64,000 nucleotides of DNA from Lunularia cruciata. Taxonomy: Eukaryota; Streptophyta; Marchantiopsida; Lunulariales; Lunulariaceae. Location of the stretch: assembly GCA_948567375.1 (NCBI GenBank), contig OX419759.1, forward strand, positions 38,789,493 to 38,853,492, read 5' to 3'. The notes below the pieces were generated by a model. The model searched no databases and was not told the DNA's origin. It worked only from the letters and a program-made list of their open reading frames with translations. The position numbers and the translations under genes were made by a program. Within the stretch, counting starts at the first letter, position 1; every line of letters begins with the position of its first letter. Below are positions 41,781 to 54,719 of this stretch, piece after piece.

Positions 41781-44700
41781 TAGTCCACTTATAAGTTATG
41801 GATAACTTTCAAGATCTTGACATCTCATGAATAGATGAGGTAACTAAATATATCAAGACCAATGCCACCATGTTGGTTGAAGTTGAAGTTCAACCTAGTT
41901 ATCAAGACCTCTTCCAAGATTTTCAAGATGTTTTTGCTTATGATCATATGGAACTTACGAGTGTTGATCCTCAATGTGTATGCATTGAATCGTACTCCAT
42001 TCTAGTTGTATCCAAACCATACAAGTTGAACTCCACCTCCTATCAAAAAGTGCAGGAAAAACTAGAGAAACTATTAAATATCTATCCCATAGGAGAACAA
42101 AATGGGCCTCCTTACTCTTGTTGGTCCTTAAAAATGATATGAGAAAGGTGAAAATTTGTGTGGACTTTTGGAAGTAATATGCCTAGACCATCCCAGACCC
42201 GTGTCCAATCCTATTCATAGATACATTACTAGACAAGGTGGCATGTAACCAATGCTTCTCATCCATGGATGGGTATTTGAACTACAACCTTATTGCCATT
42301 GCACCAAAGGACAAATAAAAAACTACTTTCTTGTAAAGTGGTGCACCTATGCTTATGAGTGATGTCTCTAAGGTTACAAAAAGCTCTTGCACCATTCCAA
42401 TGCTACATCATGAACTCCTTTGGCAAATTAAGGAGTTCCACGTATTCCATGGAATACATGGAACTAAATCTTGGATGATATGTGTGTGCATAGTTCTCGT
42501 ATTGATCACATTAGAGTCCTATGGGCTATTCTACACCTTTACAAGCAAGTAAGAATCTTTTTGAACCCTCAAAAATGTCTCTTTGCTATCTGTTGTGGGC
42601 CTCTCCTTGGTCACCTTGTTTATGAAAATGACATAATAGTGGACCTTAAGAAGATGGTGGACTTTAAGAAGACCTTAAGATTTTGGAGTTGCTTGTACCA
42701 AAATTAGTCTAGGAACTCAAAAGCTTCTTAGGTTGCATGGAATATTATGGGCAATATGTCTACATGTATGCTAAGATAGCTTCTATACTAACTTGCCTAC
42801 ACTCTATAGTCAAATTTTTGTGGACCAATAAATGCACCATGGCATTTGAAACTTTGAAACAAAAGTTGGCTATTGCTCCAATTCTAGCAACACATAATTA
42901 GGAGCTAGCTTTTCATGTTTTTGTGGACACATCTAACATGGCCATGGGTGCTATCCTAGCCCAATATGATGAGAAAAAATGGAAACATCCAATCTACCAT
43001 ACTATTTGGCAACTCAGTTCAGCAGAGGGACACTACTTGACAACAAAGTGGGAGTGTATAGGAATGATCTTCACTATCTAGAAATTTTTCCAATATGTTA
43101 TGAGTGAGGAATGGTTTTTTGTTCCAAGTAGATCATGAAGCCTTCAAATACCTGATTAATAAACCATGTAGTGCAAAGAGATTGACCCAATAAATGTTAC
43201 TTGTATAGGAGTTTTCTTTTAGGGTGGAATACCATCCCTACAAGTCTTGTAATAATGCATATTTTTTGTCCTGTATTCCTAGACCCATAGATTTTTCCTT
43301 GAGCATGGATCCCATAGACTTCCATCTCTTTTATATATGCAAAAACATGACCACTCAATCATCCTAGATGGAACAAATCAAGCACTACATTTCTATGAGG
43401 AACATTTCTTTTGATTTACCACGGGCAAAGCACAAATTTTTTCATATTTCAACACTTCCCTTCACCATTTTTCAAGGATACCTATACTAAATGGGTGTGG
43501 ACAAAGCACTCCAATGTTGCATCAACCTAGAGGAAGTCCCCATTGTGTTGAAGATATGCTATTTTGATGAATCAAGAGGGCATTTTTCAAGCAAACTTAC
43601 TACATGCAAGGTCTACCTTGTGGGGTATTGTGGCCATCTATCTCTCATGATGCTAACCAATCTGCTTGCATGTGTCATGCTTTTCAAAGAAGTGGCAAAC
43701 CCGTATCATGGTACCAAATGTACTACATCCAATATTGGTAACACAACTGTTCCGAAAGTGTGGAATCAACTTTGTGAGACCTATGGATTTTGTAGCTTGA
43801 TGGAGTAGGCATTGTTACATCATTTTCACTATTATCTATATAAGAAAGTGGGTGAAAGTTGAATGTCAAGAATTCCATTGCAGTCACCATACAATTCTTG
43901 TAGAAAAATATAATATCCAAGTTTGGTGTTCTCTTATCTATTGTCACAAACAATGGATTATCTTATATCAATGAAGGAGTAAAAGATTTGAAAAATGCCT
44001 ATGAGATTCAACATAGTTGATAAATTCCCATACCACCAACGGGCCCATAGTCAAATAGAAAGCATCATTGACATATTGTTAACCATTCATAAGAAGATGG
44101 TAAGTCTAAACTCCATAGATTGGCATCAAAGCTATTAGGAGCTCTCTTGGTCTACCATATTGCAGTATAACTTGTTATGTAATATACTTCATTCCAACTT
44201 ATCTCTGGGCAAGAAGTGATCTTGCCAATTGAATTCTTAATTCCATCACTAAGAGTTCTTATGGGCAGTTTGATAGGGATGTCTTAGTCTCAAGAGGGAG
44301 GGACAATTGAAGAAAGGGTTTTTGTGCTACATGATCTACAAAAAAAAATCTACAAGCACTCTACATGCAATACACTACTTAGGCTGAGTGGAAAACCAAT
44401 TTTGATAGCAAAATCTACCCAAAAAACATCTATGGGTGCTCTACATGCAATACACCACTTAGGCTAAGTGGAAAAAAATATTTTGATAGCAAAACCTAAA
44501 AGGCCTTCTCTTACAAAAGGGACTCGGTATTGAAGTTAATGATAGGGTTGGCCAATTTTCTAGCAAATAAGCTAAAAGATGGCTAGGTCTTTATTGAGTA
44601 TAAGAAGTCTTTGGCAATAGGTCTATCCAATTGGAAGTGTTTGATAAAGGACTCTTGGAGTCCTATACCATGTAAACAAGACTAGATTTTGGTATGGGTC
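41781..44700 (+). pseudogene. Decayed gypsy element, RT to integrase part
   Basis: Continues 30675-34006. The RT N-terminus LFQDFQDVFAYDHMEL is at 41907-41955; KICVDFWK near 42150-42175, DGYLNYNLIAIAP near 42268-42310, LLGHLVYENDIIVD near 42600-42645 and LKSFLGCMEYYGQYV near 42718-42765. RNase H: FHVFVDTSNMAMGAILAQYDE (two blocks, 42910-42975) and SSAEGHYLTTKWE near 43018-43055. Integrase: LSIVTNNGLSYINEGVKDL near 43930-43990, QEVILPIEFLIPSLRV near 44210-44260, and the C-terminal VFGNRSIQLEVFDKGLLE near 44608-44660. The layout is Ty3/gypsy; decay is severe. Confidence 0.75.
44320..44510 (+). repeat. Tandem duplication of about 85 bp in the integrase end
   Basis: The sequence CTCTACATGCAATACAC-x-ACTTAGGCT-x-AGTGGAAAA...TTTTGATAGCAAAA occurs twice in a row (about 44357-44433 and 44437-44506). 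A local duplication in the old gypsy element. Confidence 0.8.
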
Positions 44701-45600
44701 CAAGAAGAGAAGATACTAGAAGAAACTCAATGTTTTTCATCGTGGAAGATGATATGAGAACCTTGATATGAGAATGTCTTCCTCCTATATTTGAAGGACT
44801 TCCTAAATGGCTGAAACATTGTCTATGCAGAACTTCCTATTATGGGATATCTCTTTTGAGACCTAAAATCCTAGAGGATAAATCCAAAAGAAAGCTAAAT
44901 TTTCAGGAAATGACAAAAGTCCTTATGGGAATCCTCTATTTCCAAGAGCATTCAACAACAATGCCATACAAAGACAATTTCCATTCAATATTAAGATGGC
45001 ACAAAATGCATGATGTGACCAATCCAAGTGCAAAACAATGCCAAATGCATGAAAATGCTTCAAATTCAAGTGGAAGATGGTGTAACACACATAAAATTAC
45101 AAATACAAACAAAAGGACTACAACATTAGAAGGAGGTGACTAAGCCTCTATAAAACCCTTGTAGAATACATCCTTCTATTTAGTTTGCAAAATCAAGACT
45201 AAGAGAAAGCTGATAGTTGTGCATTCATACCAAGGCCCTTTTTTATAAGTTCATCAATACAATCTTGTCAAAAAGAGCAATAGAAGCAATCAAAGAATCT
45301 ATTTGTGAAGAGTAGCATTTCATAGCCTGATTGATTTTGGGAGTAATCTTAGATAGTTTAGATTGGACAAGATGAAAATCCATCATCTCAACTATATGCA
45401 AGTTTTGGCATGAAGTAGAGAAAAACAGAGTAGACAAAACATTACCAACATAGGAGGTGGAATAATCTTAGACAAAAGTTTGAACAAATTGGATACTTGG
45501 GCAGATTTAGACCAAATTTTTTAGAGCACAAAAGAAGAAACTCAGAAAATCCACAAGAGAGGATTCAAAGAGAAGAAGAGATAGCACCACAAAAATCCAC
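44701..45600. other. Unassigned sequence with a TATA-like box
   Basis: CTATAAAA at 45148-45155 within GCCTCTATAAAACCC resembles an LTR promoter, so part of this may be the 3' LTR of the old gypsy element. No boundaries or second copy were found. A near-repeat ATGCATGA...CAAATGCATGA occurs at 45007-45055. Confidence 0.4.
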
Positions 45601-48600
45601 AAAAGTTAAGGTTTAAATTTACAAAGGTTACAAAAGTTGAGGTTTTAAGTTTAAATTTGTCTGGACATTTGTGTGACTTCAAAATTATAGACCTAGGAAC
45701 AAGGAAGGACCTAGATACAAAGGATTTGGAACATCATTGCCTGCAAGTTCTACTTGCAAACTGACAAGGAGCTCACAATGATGGTGGATATAGTGGAAGA
45801 AATATGTTGAGTAAAAATGTCATCACTTATAAATTCCTATACTTGGTCCTCACCCAAAATCATTTCCTAAAATCGAGAACACAATTAAGAAGGTGTTCTC
45901 TTTAAAGAAGAAGTAAGCCAATGTTTCTGTGTCTTGGAGTGAATTCAATTTTAGTCTATAGCATTTGCAAGCAACATTGTTCTTTAAACCTATGGACAAT
46001 CTATCCGTGACTATGAACAAAAATGGATTCCCAATGATAATGTTCCCGCCATTGTATCTTTCCATGAAGAATTTCTATAAACTCATTGGTGGTCAAAGGA
46101 ATGTTTCTTATTGGAGCATGTCACTCATGGATGCTTAAATGCAAAGTGTGATTTATGGGAAGCATTTGAGTATGCCTCCATACTATTCACAAAACTACAT
46201 AAATGGTATGATAGCTTTAAGAAGGCACTCTCAAAAGAGAAGTCAAAAGCATGGAAGCCTCTCATTATGGGGCCCATCCTTTTGGCAATTGTGGAATATT
46301 TGGCTTAAGCACCTTATAATTGAAGGAGAATCTTGTGAAAGAATTGGCACCAACTTTGCAGATATCAATTTTCAAGAAAATTTACCAAAAAATGACAAAG
46401 TGGATTGGGAGATGAGGGGGGAGGCAGAATGTGAGTCCACATGTGACAGCCTAGTTGGTCTCATATTTTACCAAATAGGCTCATAGGGAATGGGAAAACC
46501 TCTTGATGTTACTAATGATCTTAACTACAAAAGTGTGGGAAGCAAAAATATAGGAAACTTTTGATCCCGTAGAAGTAGGAGCTGCCAACAATAAGAGGAA
46601 GAAGACAACCAACCCAGAGAAGGGTATAAAGGTGTTTCCAACCCCAACAAAGGAGAAGAAAAGATTGAGAGTCATGATCAGGGCACATAGTAGTAAGGAT
46701 AAAAAAGTAGTGAATTCTCTACCAAAGACAATGGACCCTATCTCAAAAGTGAAGAAAGCAATAGAAGAAGTATGGGAATTCAATCCTACAATTGAAACTG
46801 GTGCCAATTCCAAGCAACGTGAGGAACAAGAAATAATACAATTGGAGGAAAATTTCTCAAAACCTCCTAAAGACATACAGGTCCTTCAAAACTTGCAAAG
46901 AAAGGAGATAAAGCCACCCAAAAGGTAATGAGTAGCATTTTAGATCTAGTGCTACCACTAAATGATGACATAGCTTGGCTTGGATATACCTATGTAGACA
47001 ATATCACCAAGAAAAGAGATTTTCCCCATCCCTTAGTCCTTAATATTTTTCAAGAACAGCAAAAGGAGAGGCTATTATATTAACAAAGAGACTATTGGAA
47101 GCAAAGCTTGCAGAAAGTGTAGGTTATGGATATCCTCGTGCATGGTGGACATTCTTGTTGGCAGCATCATGAGTAGTGAATACCTCACCAAATGGGAGGA
47201 CAACCAAACACAGCTTGGTTTGATATCCATAGTATAAGAGTTAAGATGTGGCCATCTAGCCTATATTAAATACAAAAACTACAGGAGGGGCAAGAATAGC
47301 TCTTATAAAAGAGTTCTTGTCAATCTTGGACCTCACTTGGGTTTAGAAGGATGTTACATGGCAAAAGCATTTTTTCATGGTTCGAAAAGCATTAGTGGAG
47401 ATATAGTCTCAACTCCAATCTGTTTGGACCAAGAAAACAACTGTCAATTTACAATTGGCAAGCATATAGCTAGAGAACCATCAGATAAAGGAGAACTCTA
47501 TGCACATGGGATCAAGAGACAAGTGCCAAGGAACATTCTAAGGTAATGGAGGGAAAAATATGAGAATTGACCACAGCCTTTAAAATTTCTTGTAAGGAGA
47601 AAAAAGACTTGAGGTTGTCTAAGTCTAAATTGGAAGTAGATGATACAAGGCTCAAGAAGGAGAAAATCAGCTAGGAAATGGTTAGAGAAGCTCAAGAAAA
47701 GAACTAGCTTTCCTCTAATTGACAACAAATGAGTTACCAATAAGAAGGTATGATACTAAAGAAATCTTCTCTACCACAAGGAGGAAAAGAAGGAGGAACA
47801 AGCCAAGGTCAAGGCTAACAAAAAAAATAAAATCAAAAGATGATCTTGCAGTGCAAAATAGATAGTTTGAGTAGAGAGTGAGCCAATTGCTCCTAAGTTT
47901 TAGTCACAATCAGTTGGAAGCTCTTATAGACAAAGAAGACTCTAATGTAGAGAATAAGCTCAACAAAAATAAGCAAGAAGATGAGCCTTAAAGGATCCAT
48001 GGGAGGCAGATCTAAAAGAAGGGATCCCAAAGATGATGAGGTACAACCAATGGGAAAGAAGTCCAAGAGTAGTCCCATAGGTAGTAGTTCCCACATGTCC
48101 AATTCATCAAGGCTTGCAACTCTTAGTGATATTGTTGGTAGCAAGAAGAGGGTTGGCCCTAGCATGGATCCTAAGCCATATAGGAGATCAAAAAAGAAAT
48201 TTGAAGGTAGTCCTATAGGAGTGGGTACTATGGGAAGAAATTCCCATATGGAAGACATGGCCAAGACTACGGACATAGCCATGAGTACCTCCAAATCCTA
48301 AATTATTATAGGAAAGAAGCATTGGCTAGAGAAGAGATGGTAATCAATGAGTACCAAAATATGGGAAGTAGGGTGGATGCTAGCCATATAGTGGACCTGA
48401 TAGAGCAAGTAAAAGAAGGGGATCCTTAAAGTCCTCCGAGAGAGGCAACAGTTTTGGACACACTAGAAGAAGGAATGAGCCAATTAAGAGCTTATGTTGA
48501 GGAAGAAAGAAGCAGGTGTTGACTTTGGTGACATTATGCCAAACATAAAAGACACCATTAGGAAGGAAGCCTGAGAATCCTTCCCTCAATAGGAAGTTGA

Positions 48601-48800
48601 AGTTACTATGGGATAGTAGAGCAATATCCCAAGCAAATGAATGTTGTAGGACCTTCTACAAGAAGTTCTAAAAATTTGATCCAAAATCAAGAAGAGGATT
48701 TTCATTGTCATCAAATGTAGTAGAACTAGTGAGGTAGTGGGTTGAAATTATATTTGGATTTGCATCTAATTTCCTATACTTCATGAGTGCCTCTCAGAGA
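45601..48800 (+). pseudogene. Unidentified gag-like family, copy 1, first part
   Basis: No recognised domain. Readable pieces: LWEAFEYASILFTKLHKWYD-like (46156-46215), the Lys/Glu-rich frame at 46632-46928, and a Ser/Lys/Arg-rich frame at 47981-48301. At 48300-48480 and 48690-48850 it matches the - strand of 57640-58170, for instance the shared sequence meaning VINEYQN. The two copies at different places with similar wording show this is a repeated coding sequence and not unique DNA. Likely the gag region of a retroelement lineage I cannot name. Confidence 0.45.
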
Positions 48801-51800
48801 TCCTATATACCAAGGGATGATTGCCCCGTAGATGAAGAACATTCAAGAATTAGAAAGCTATGCCTAAAAATCACCGCATTATGATAACTTGCATGAGAAG
48901 TGTGATGCTTGATCTCTTTTCAAAGTACAAGTTCTTCTTTCAACTTACTTTTTTTATTTAGGAAGAATGAAGAAATAATTGGTGAGTAGGGAAGAAGGAG
49001 GCATTTAATTGTTTGTATTCCACTCCAAGGTGAATTGCTCCTTCAAGGTGAAAGATGACATGGAAAGAATGTACCATAGGATAACCAACAATAGTAGATC
49101 TGGATGAAGAGCATACAACATGGCTCTTCAACAAAGAAGGCTTTTAGTCAAAGGCAAACTTTGGCAAGGAAACACTTCATCCTAGGAGATTTTCATGTTG
49201 AAAAGAGACCTTTGCCTTGGGAAGACCTTTTGCCAGAAAAGCCATTTGGCCTTGAGGCCCATTGGCCTGAAAGTCAGTGAGAAGATGTGGTGTTGACAGA
49301 TCAAGAACTACAATTGAAGATTGTTTGATTGTACTAAACACTCACATGTGAAAAAAACAACTATTCACCAAAGGGCAAACCTACCAAACATTCAAAATGG
49401 TTGGACCATTCACCTCAAATATCCATATTGGGCTTAGATCCTTTTTGCTTTTTGTAGAGATAAACAACATGAGACCAGTTAGGATTTCCTCAACTTTGGC
49501 AAGAAATTTCAGGAACTATGAACTTACATTAGGAGAGTGTGTGATTGTGTGAGGATTGAGAAGTGTACAAAAAGTTAGAAAGAATGAGAGGATTGAATCA
49601 AAAGGAATTAGCAACCCTTCAAAGGCCTAGAAAGATGAGAAGAGGGCCTTAATTCATAATCAAGTCCCCAAGATTGGTTAAATGGGTGTTGTATTGTAGA
49701 CAAGAATTATTCCATAACAAAAAATTAGAGTTCTTGCTATGAAATTGGGAGTTAAGTGACCATGCAATATTGCATGAGATCAAGGACAATCATGATCCAA
49801 GGATGGAGTCCCTAAGAGGTACCTCTTTGGCTGAACAAAGGAACATTGGCAGAGAGTGGTGGGGCATAGCAATTCTACCCCATACACCATTACTTTAGAC
49901 AATACATAGACTCATGTTGATCTGACTCTAGAAGCCAAGTTCAAGGCAATGTTCAAAGATGGTAAGACCAAAAATAGTTGATCTTTCCCTATAATTAAAC
50001 CTACCAAAAGGATCTTGGTAGAATTAGTAATCAAGTTGTTCAAGTCTAAATGAACAACTTACTTGAATAATAGTTAGGCAATCTTTTTTGAGTACATGTA
50101 CCAAGGAAGACATGCCAATTGGGCAGCAATATTCTAGGCAAGGGCAAGGGAGCTTGCATAAAATATGAACAAAGAAGGCACAATGACTTTGGTATCTCCT
50201 TTTGTTGTCCATTTCTACTTGGTGATAGATTTGCTAACCTTAGCCAAGAAGGAGAAGTGTCTTGATCACTTATTTCCCATAGCTCATTTTGAGATCCTTT
50301 CAAAAGAGCAATGATAGAAAGGAAGTGAGCAAAGGTGAGCATAGAATTCACTTGCATAGGGAAATATGTCATGGTGAAAGAAGCCTACAATATGCTGGGT
50401 TTTGAGAAGCAAAGGCAATGAGAGATAATGGCTGAATCTATCATCAAGAAGAGACCTACAATACCTTCTAGGCCAAAGTTTGTGGCTAAAATGAGGACAA
50501 GGAGGAACTTCATGGAGGAAGAAGTAGAGGACAAAGGTGGCATTGGACCACAACCAAACCCCACACCCATGCCAATGAGCAATTGTTCACTAGGATTTAA
50601 TTTCTTTGGACAAGGAGGTGGCTGAGAACTAGGGTAGAGAAGTGCAATTGTTCCTAGCCCAAACTCCTCCAAGGGCAAAGGATGATCTTTTGGTAGAAAG
50701 AAAAATGCTTGCTATAGGAAGATTTGGGGCTTCCAATCCTACAAAGCTTTTATTCAAGAGCTTGAGGATGACAAGTCTTCCTTTGTTCCCATTGGTGGGA
50801 GATGTTAAGTTATAAAAAGGAGTACTTAGGGAAGAAGAAGCACTGAATATAGAAGAAGTGGTAGAAGATGTGGGCTCTTGCTAGGCCAAAGGAGATCTTT
50901 GGCCAAAGGTAAACTTCAACTAAAAGAAGGACTTCAGCCAAAAGGTGAGCTTTAGGACAAAGATTTTCCAAGATCCAAGTCCCAACATTGATGCGAAAGG
51001 AACCCATGCTATTTTTTGAGATCAAGAAGGGAGAGAGTGGTCCTTTGGCTTTTTTAGAATGGTGAAGAGGCTAGCTCAAGTAGGAGATATGATGCCCTAG
51101 TCTTTGTGGGAGCAATTTCCAAGTTAGTCATACACACAATAGGGCTTGCCACTAGAGTTGATGGAGCATCTTCTTCCCATGAAAAAAGAATGTCATGGGA
51201 AGTTACAGATTATGTTACCCTTCTCAACCAATCTCCATTAATGACCACAAAGAAGTGTGTAGAAACTAATGCAAGTGCAGGACAAATTAGCGGAAGTTCA
51301 TACCCAACACCTAGAGATGGGGAAACAAAGTAATGATTTGGTTTAGAAATCAATCAAGCTCAAGGAAGGAGGAGAAACCTTAGAGAAGAAGGTGCTAGAG
51401 GAGAAAGATCACAAGGAAGAAGAAGCATGCTACTAGATGCAGCTTGAGGAGGAGGTAAAGGCCAAGTAGAATAAATTGATATACTAAAGGAAGAAGTTGA
51501 CAAGATAAAGATGGCCCTCATTATAGCAAAAGTATGACATCAAGAGGAGCTACAAGTGGCTAAGGTTCAAGCAATGAAACTCACAAAGAAAATCAAGAAG
51601 AAGGAGGAAGAGCACAAGGAGGATTGAGTAGCCATTTAGCATGAGATCTTGACCAAGATGAAGGAAATTTGCATGCAACTCAACTTGGAGAAAACTGCAA
51701 TCTTGGCAAGGATGGAGATGGCACAAGACCAACAAGTGAAAATTGAAGAAGAGGTCACAAAGTCCTCCTTGTAAAAGTTGAAGGTTTGGGATTTGAGATC

Positions 51801-52500
51801 CCAATCACACACTCTAATGGCAAGGCATGCACAAATGAGCACTTGCAATAGATGGCTGATTGACTACTTGAGCCCACCTTAATGAAATTCAAGGAGTCCA
51901 AAAAGATGTTACTAGACAAGATTATGAGATACAAAGAGAAGGTAGATTTTCTAATTAAGGTCTATAAGGGCACAGGTAGTTCCTCGTAGTAGATTTAAGG
52001 ACAAAGATATTCTAGTCAATAGAAAATAGGCAAAAATATGTTGAGTATAGAACAATTTTGGCATAAAATTATCTTTTGCCTTGGGAGGTCTTTGGCCTGA
52101 AATGCTTTATAGACGTTGGATGATTTCGTAGCCAAAGATTATGGAAATGTAATTAAACTTATAGTAAACGACCAATGAGTAATTGTGATTGGTGGTGAAT
52201 ACACAATTACCTCTTAATTCTACTTAGGATAGGATCACTTGGTAGGATTAGCAATGAGCAAAGTAGGTGTAATTAGAATATTTCCCCATACTCCTAGGCA
52301 TTGGTCATCTTCATCTAGAAGTAGGAAAATTTTATATATAGGTTGCAACCCAAAGAAGCTATGTTCACTTTTGCCATAATCAAAGTATTGAGCTCAAGGA
52401 ATTTCTCTAGTCTTTGAGCTGAATTGCTTGCACTTACATCTTTGGTTGCATGCTTGGTCAAGTATAGGTGATGAATCTTGTAGTAGGAATGTTTGTTTGA
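48801..52500 (+). pseudogene. Unidentified gag-like family, copy 1, second part
   Basis: Readable protein pieces: YQGRHANWAAIF and NMNKEGTMTLVSPFVVHFY (50097-50215), TLAKKEKCLDHLFPIAHFEI (50238-50297), and a coiled-coil-like Lys/Glu-rich stretch MKEICMQLNLEKTAILARME at 51660-51718. Interspersed short motifs GGCCAAAGG and CCTTGGGAAG recur around 49200, 50880 and 52080, like a UTR or LTR repeat. 52100-52500 looks non-coding. No pol domain was found. Confidence 0.4.
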
Positions 52501-52984
52501 ATACCTAATTATAAAATTAGCATTTTATGAAGGAAGTTATCCTTGATATTTAGCAAGAATGAGTGCTTGATTACTTGCTCAAGAAATTTGCACAAATCAA
52601 GGAAGTTACTCCTTGACATTCTAAATGAGAAGTCAATGTGAGAAAAGGTTTTGGGCATAATGGAACATTGAGAGTGAAAGCCAAGTAGACAATCAATCCA
52701 TTGATTTTGTTGAGATTTTGCCTTTTGGGAAGAGACATATGCAATCAACAATGGAGTCAAAGTGAAGGAACAGTCGGCTTGAAAACCAACCTTTAGGATG
52801 AAATAACCATTGGAAAGGTACTAATCTTTGAGGCTCTTCTAGGTGAAGAGGCCTCAAGCAAACTATTGCCATCAAGAGCTTATTTGATTAGATCCTTTGT
52901 TAGAGTGTTTAATTTCTCTTTTTTGTAGAATTCCCTAGTGAGGAGTCTCAACCTTATTTTGGAAGTAGTTCTTGTCCAATAGGT
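52501..52984. other. Unassigned sequence
   Basis: No homology recognised; a short direct near-repeat GAAGTTA...CCTTGA occurs at about 52530-52545 and 52600-52615. Possibly the interior of an LTR. Confidence 0.3.
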
Positions 52985-53157
52985 TTGATTGTCCATGTAT
53001 TTGATCCAAGGGTGGAGGTCATTTTAAGTGGATCTTCTTTGCTATATAATAAAGACAAAGAGCTCCTTTGGAGCATTGGAGTATTGAGGGATGAAGCTTT
53101 GTGTATCTCTTGTGTTTCTCTTGAGGTTCTCCTATCCTCGGAACATTATACTTGCCA
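52985..53157 (+). repeat. Chromovirus LTR fragment (last 170 bp)
   Basis: TCCATGTATTTGATCCAAGGGTGGAG through CTCCTATCCTCGGAACATTATA matches 28937-29100, the end of the chromovirus 3' LTR, in the same orientation. The start of that LTR is missing here. Confidence 0.8.
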
Positions 53158-54198
53158 TAAGATGTAGTGAGCATAGAGAAGAGATAGTCTCATCAATGAA
53201 ACTAGCCATAGACAAAGGGTGTAGCATTTATGCTGCTATATTAAACTCTCCTCACTGACCCAATATCCTACACCATTGTAATTGAGTGGACTCTATGACT
53301 CTGTGACATCATGTAGACCTGTCTCCTAAAATGTATAGCCCTAATTGACTCCTCCTATGGGGTAGCCCAATCCCTCACTTGGAATAAATGAAATCTAGTT
53401 GCCACCTCTATATGCCCCACAGGCCTCCCTCTACAGTAACAAAAGCACCATCAAGGGAATAAGAAAAATAAGGACCATGCTAACTCATCCAAGGGATCAC
53501 ATGCCAAACAATCAAGTTGTAGGCAAAAAGCTTATCTAGCCTCATCATAGAATGTATGAGGTAGCCTATGGAATAGATGTGGATATAGAAAACTAGTCTC
53601 AAATAACCCCAAGATACAACCCACATGAGATACTAACCACTCTCATGACTCAATTGATATCCTTGGAATGGTCAACAAAAAGATAGAAGAAGCATGTGTA
53701 ATCTAGAGTTTCATCATTGTTGATGTGGTTGCTTGCCTTACATGAGCATCCCAAGTGGTCCAATCATAATCCTTGTGCATCCTTCCCCTATGGGTCTTTA
53801 CTTCTTGTGAGGTAAAGCATCAATGACACATCAGGCATGGTGTATCTTGAGCTGCTCTAGGCAGCCCCACATGGGGAAGTGCAGCCATGGCTAGCACAAG
53901 AATAATGATCATAACACAAGATGCTCCTTTCCATATCTCCCTATATCTGCAAAACCACAAACCCTCACATCCCAACTCACATGAGTAAATGCTATCTCTC
54001 CAAACCCTAAAAACTATAAACTCTCAACTATAAACACTTTCAAATTCCATTTCAAAAAATTTCAAAATAATAAACCACTTCTCAAACTTTGATACTATGT
54101 TTTCATCTCAAGTCATTCCAACCCGTATCCTTGAGGAAAAAATGTGTTCTTACCGTTTATACTATTAGTACATTAATACTTGGTTGTCACATGATTTT
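53158..54198. other. Possible LTR preceding a gypsy primer site
   Basis: About 1 kb without coding homology. It ends GGTTGTCACATGATTT just before a PBS-like TGGTGCCACTG, so its right edge is plausibly an LTR end. The left edge is unknown and no partner LTR is in the window. Confidence 0.35.
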
Positions 54199-54213
54199 TG
54201 GTGCCACTGTTCG
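54199..54213 (+). promoter_or_regulatory. Primer-binding site, TGGCGCC-like
   Basis: TGGTGCCACTGTTCG resembles the TGGCGCC-type primer sites of many plant gypsy elements with CpG to TpG decay, and is followed about 0.5 kb later by gag. Confidence 0.5.
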
Positions 54214-54719
54214 TTATGCATTTCTTAGAGTCGCTAGAAGTGAAAACAAATGAGACAATAAACATTGTCACGGACTCCAATACTAGGGAACATTCACACC
54301 CCTTGTGAGTTGAGAGCATTCAAGAGAAATTAGACGTAGAACTTTGAGCAACTTACCACTCAAGAGAGAAAAACTCAAGGTGATAGTCTTCACCATGGAG
54401 GAAAAATAGAATCAAATAAAGGGCTAACCCTAGATCTTACAAGAAGAAGATGACCTACCATATGCAAAAAGAAGAAGAGTAGTTGCCGAAAATTCCACAA
54501 GAACTCTTCATAGAAGAACCATCATGTGGGATTGCTCTAGAGGTCAAACTCACAATTGATATGTTAGATCGACTCTAAAGATCCTTGTCCAATTTACTAT
54601 CATTGTTGATCAATGAATGAGAAGTTCTCTTGATCCCAAGTGGGATTCTTTTATCCTCCTTTTACCCAAGTGGGTGTTGCTCCAAACCACCCTAATCTCT
54701 AAATAGATGACAAACCATA

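Noticed and set aside
46481-46876. 131-codon - strand ORF rich in Ser, Phe and Leu
   Set aside because: Opposite of a Lys/Glu-rich + strand frame; the composition explains it, and the + strand frame is the one shared with the second copy.
47981-48301. Ser/Lys-rich 106-codon ORF as a nuclear host protein
   Set aside because: Low complexity, no start context, and set within a repeated gag-like family.
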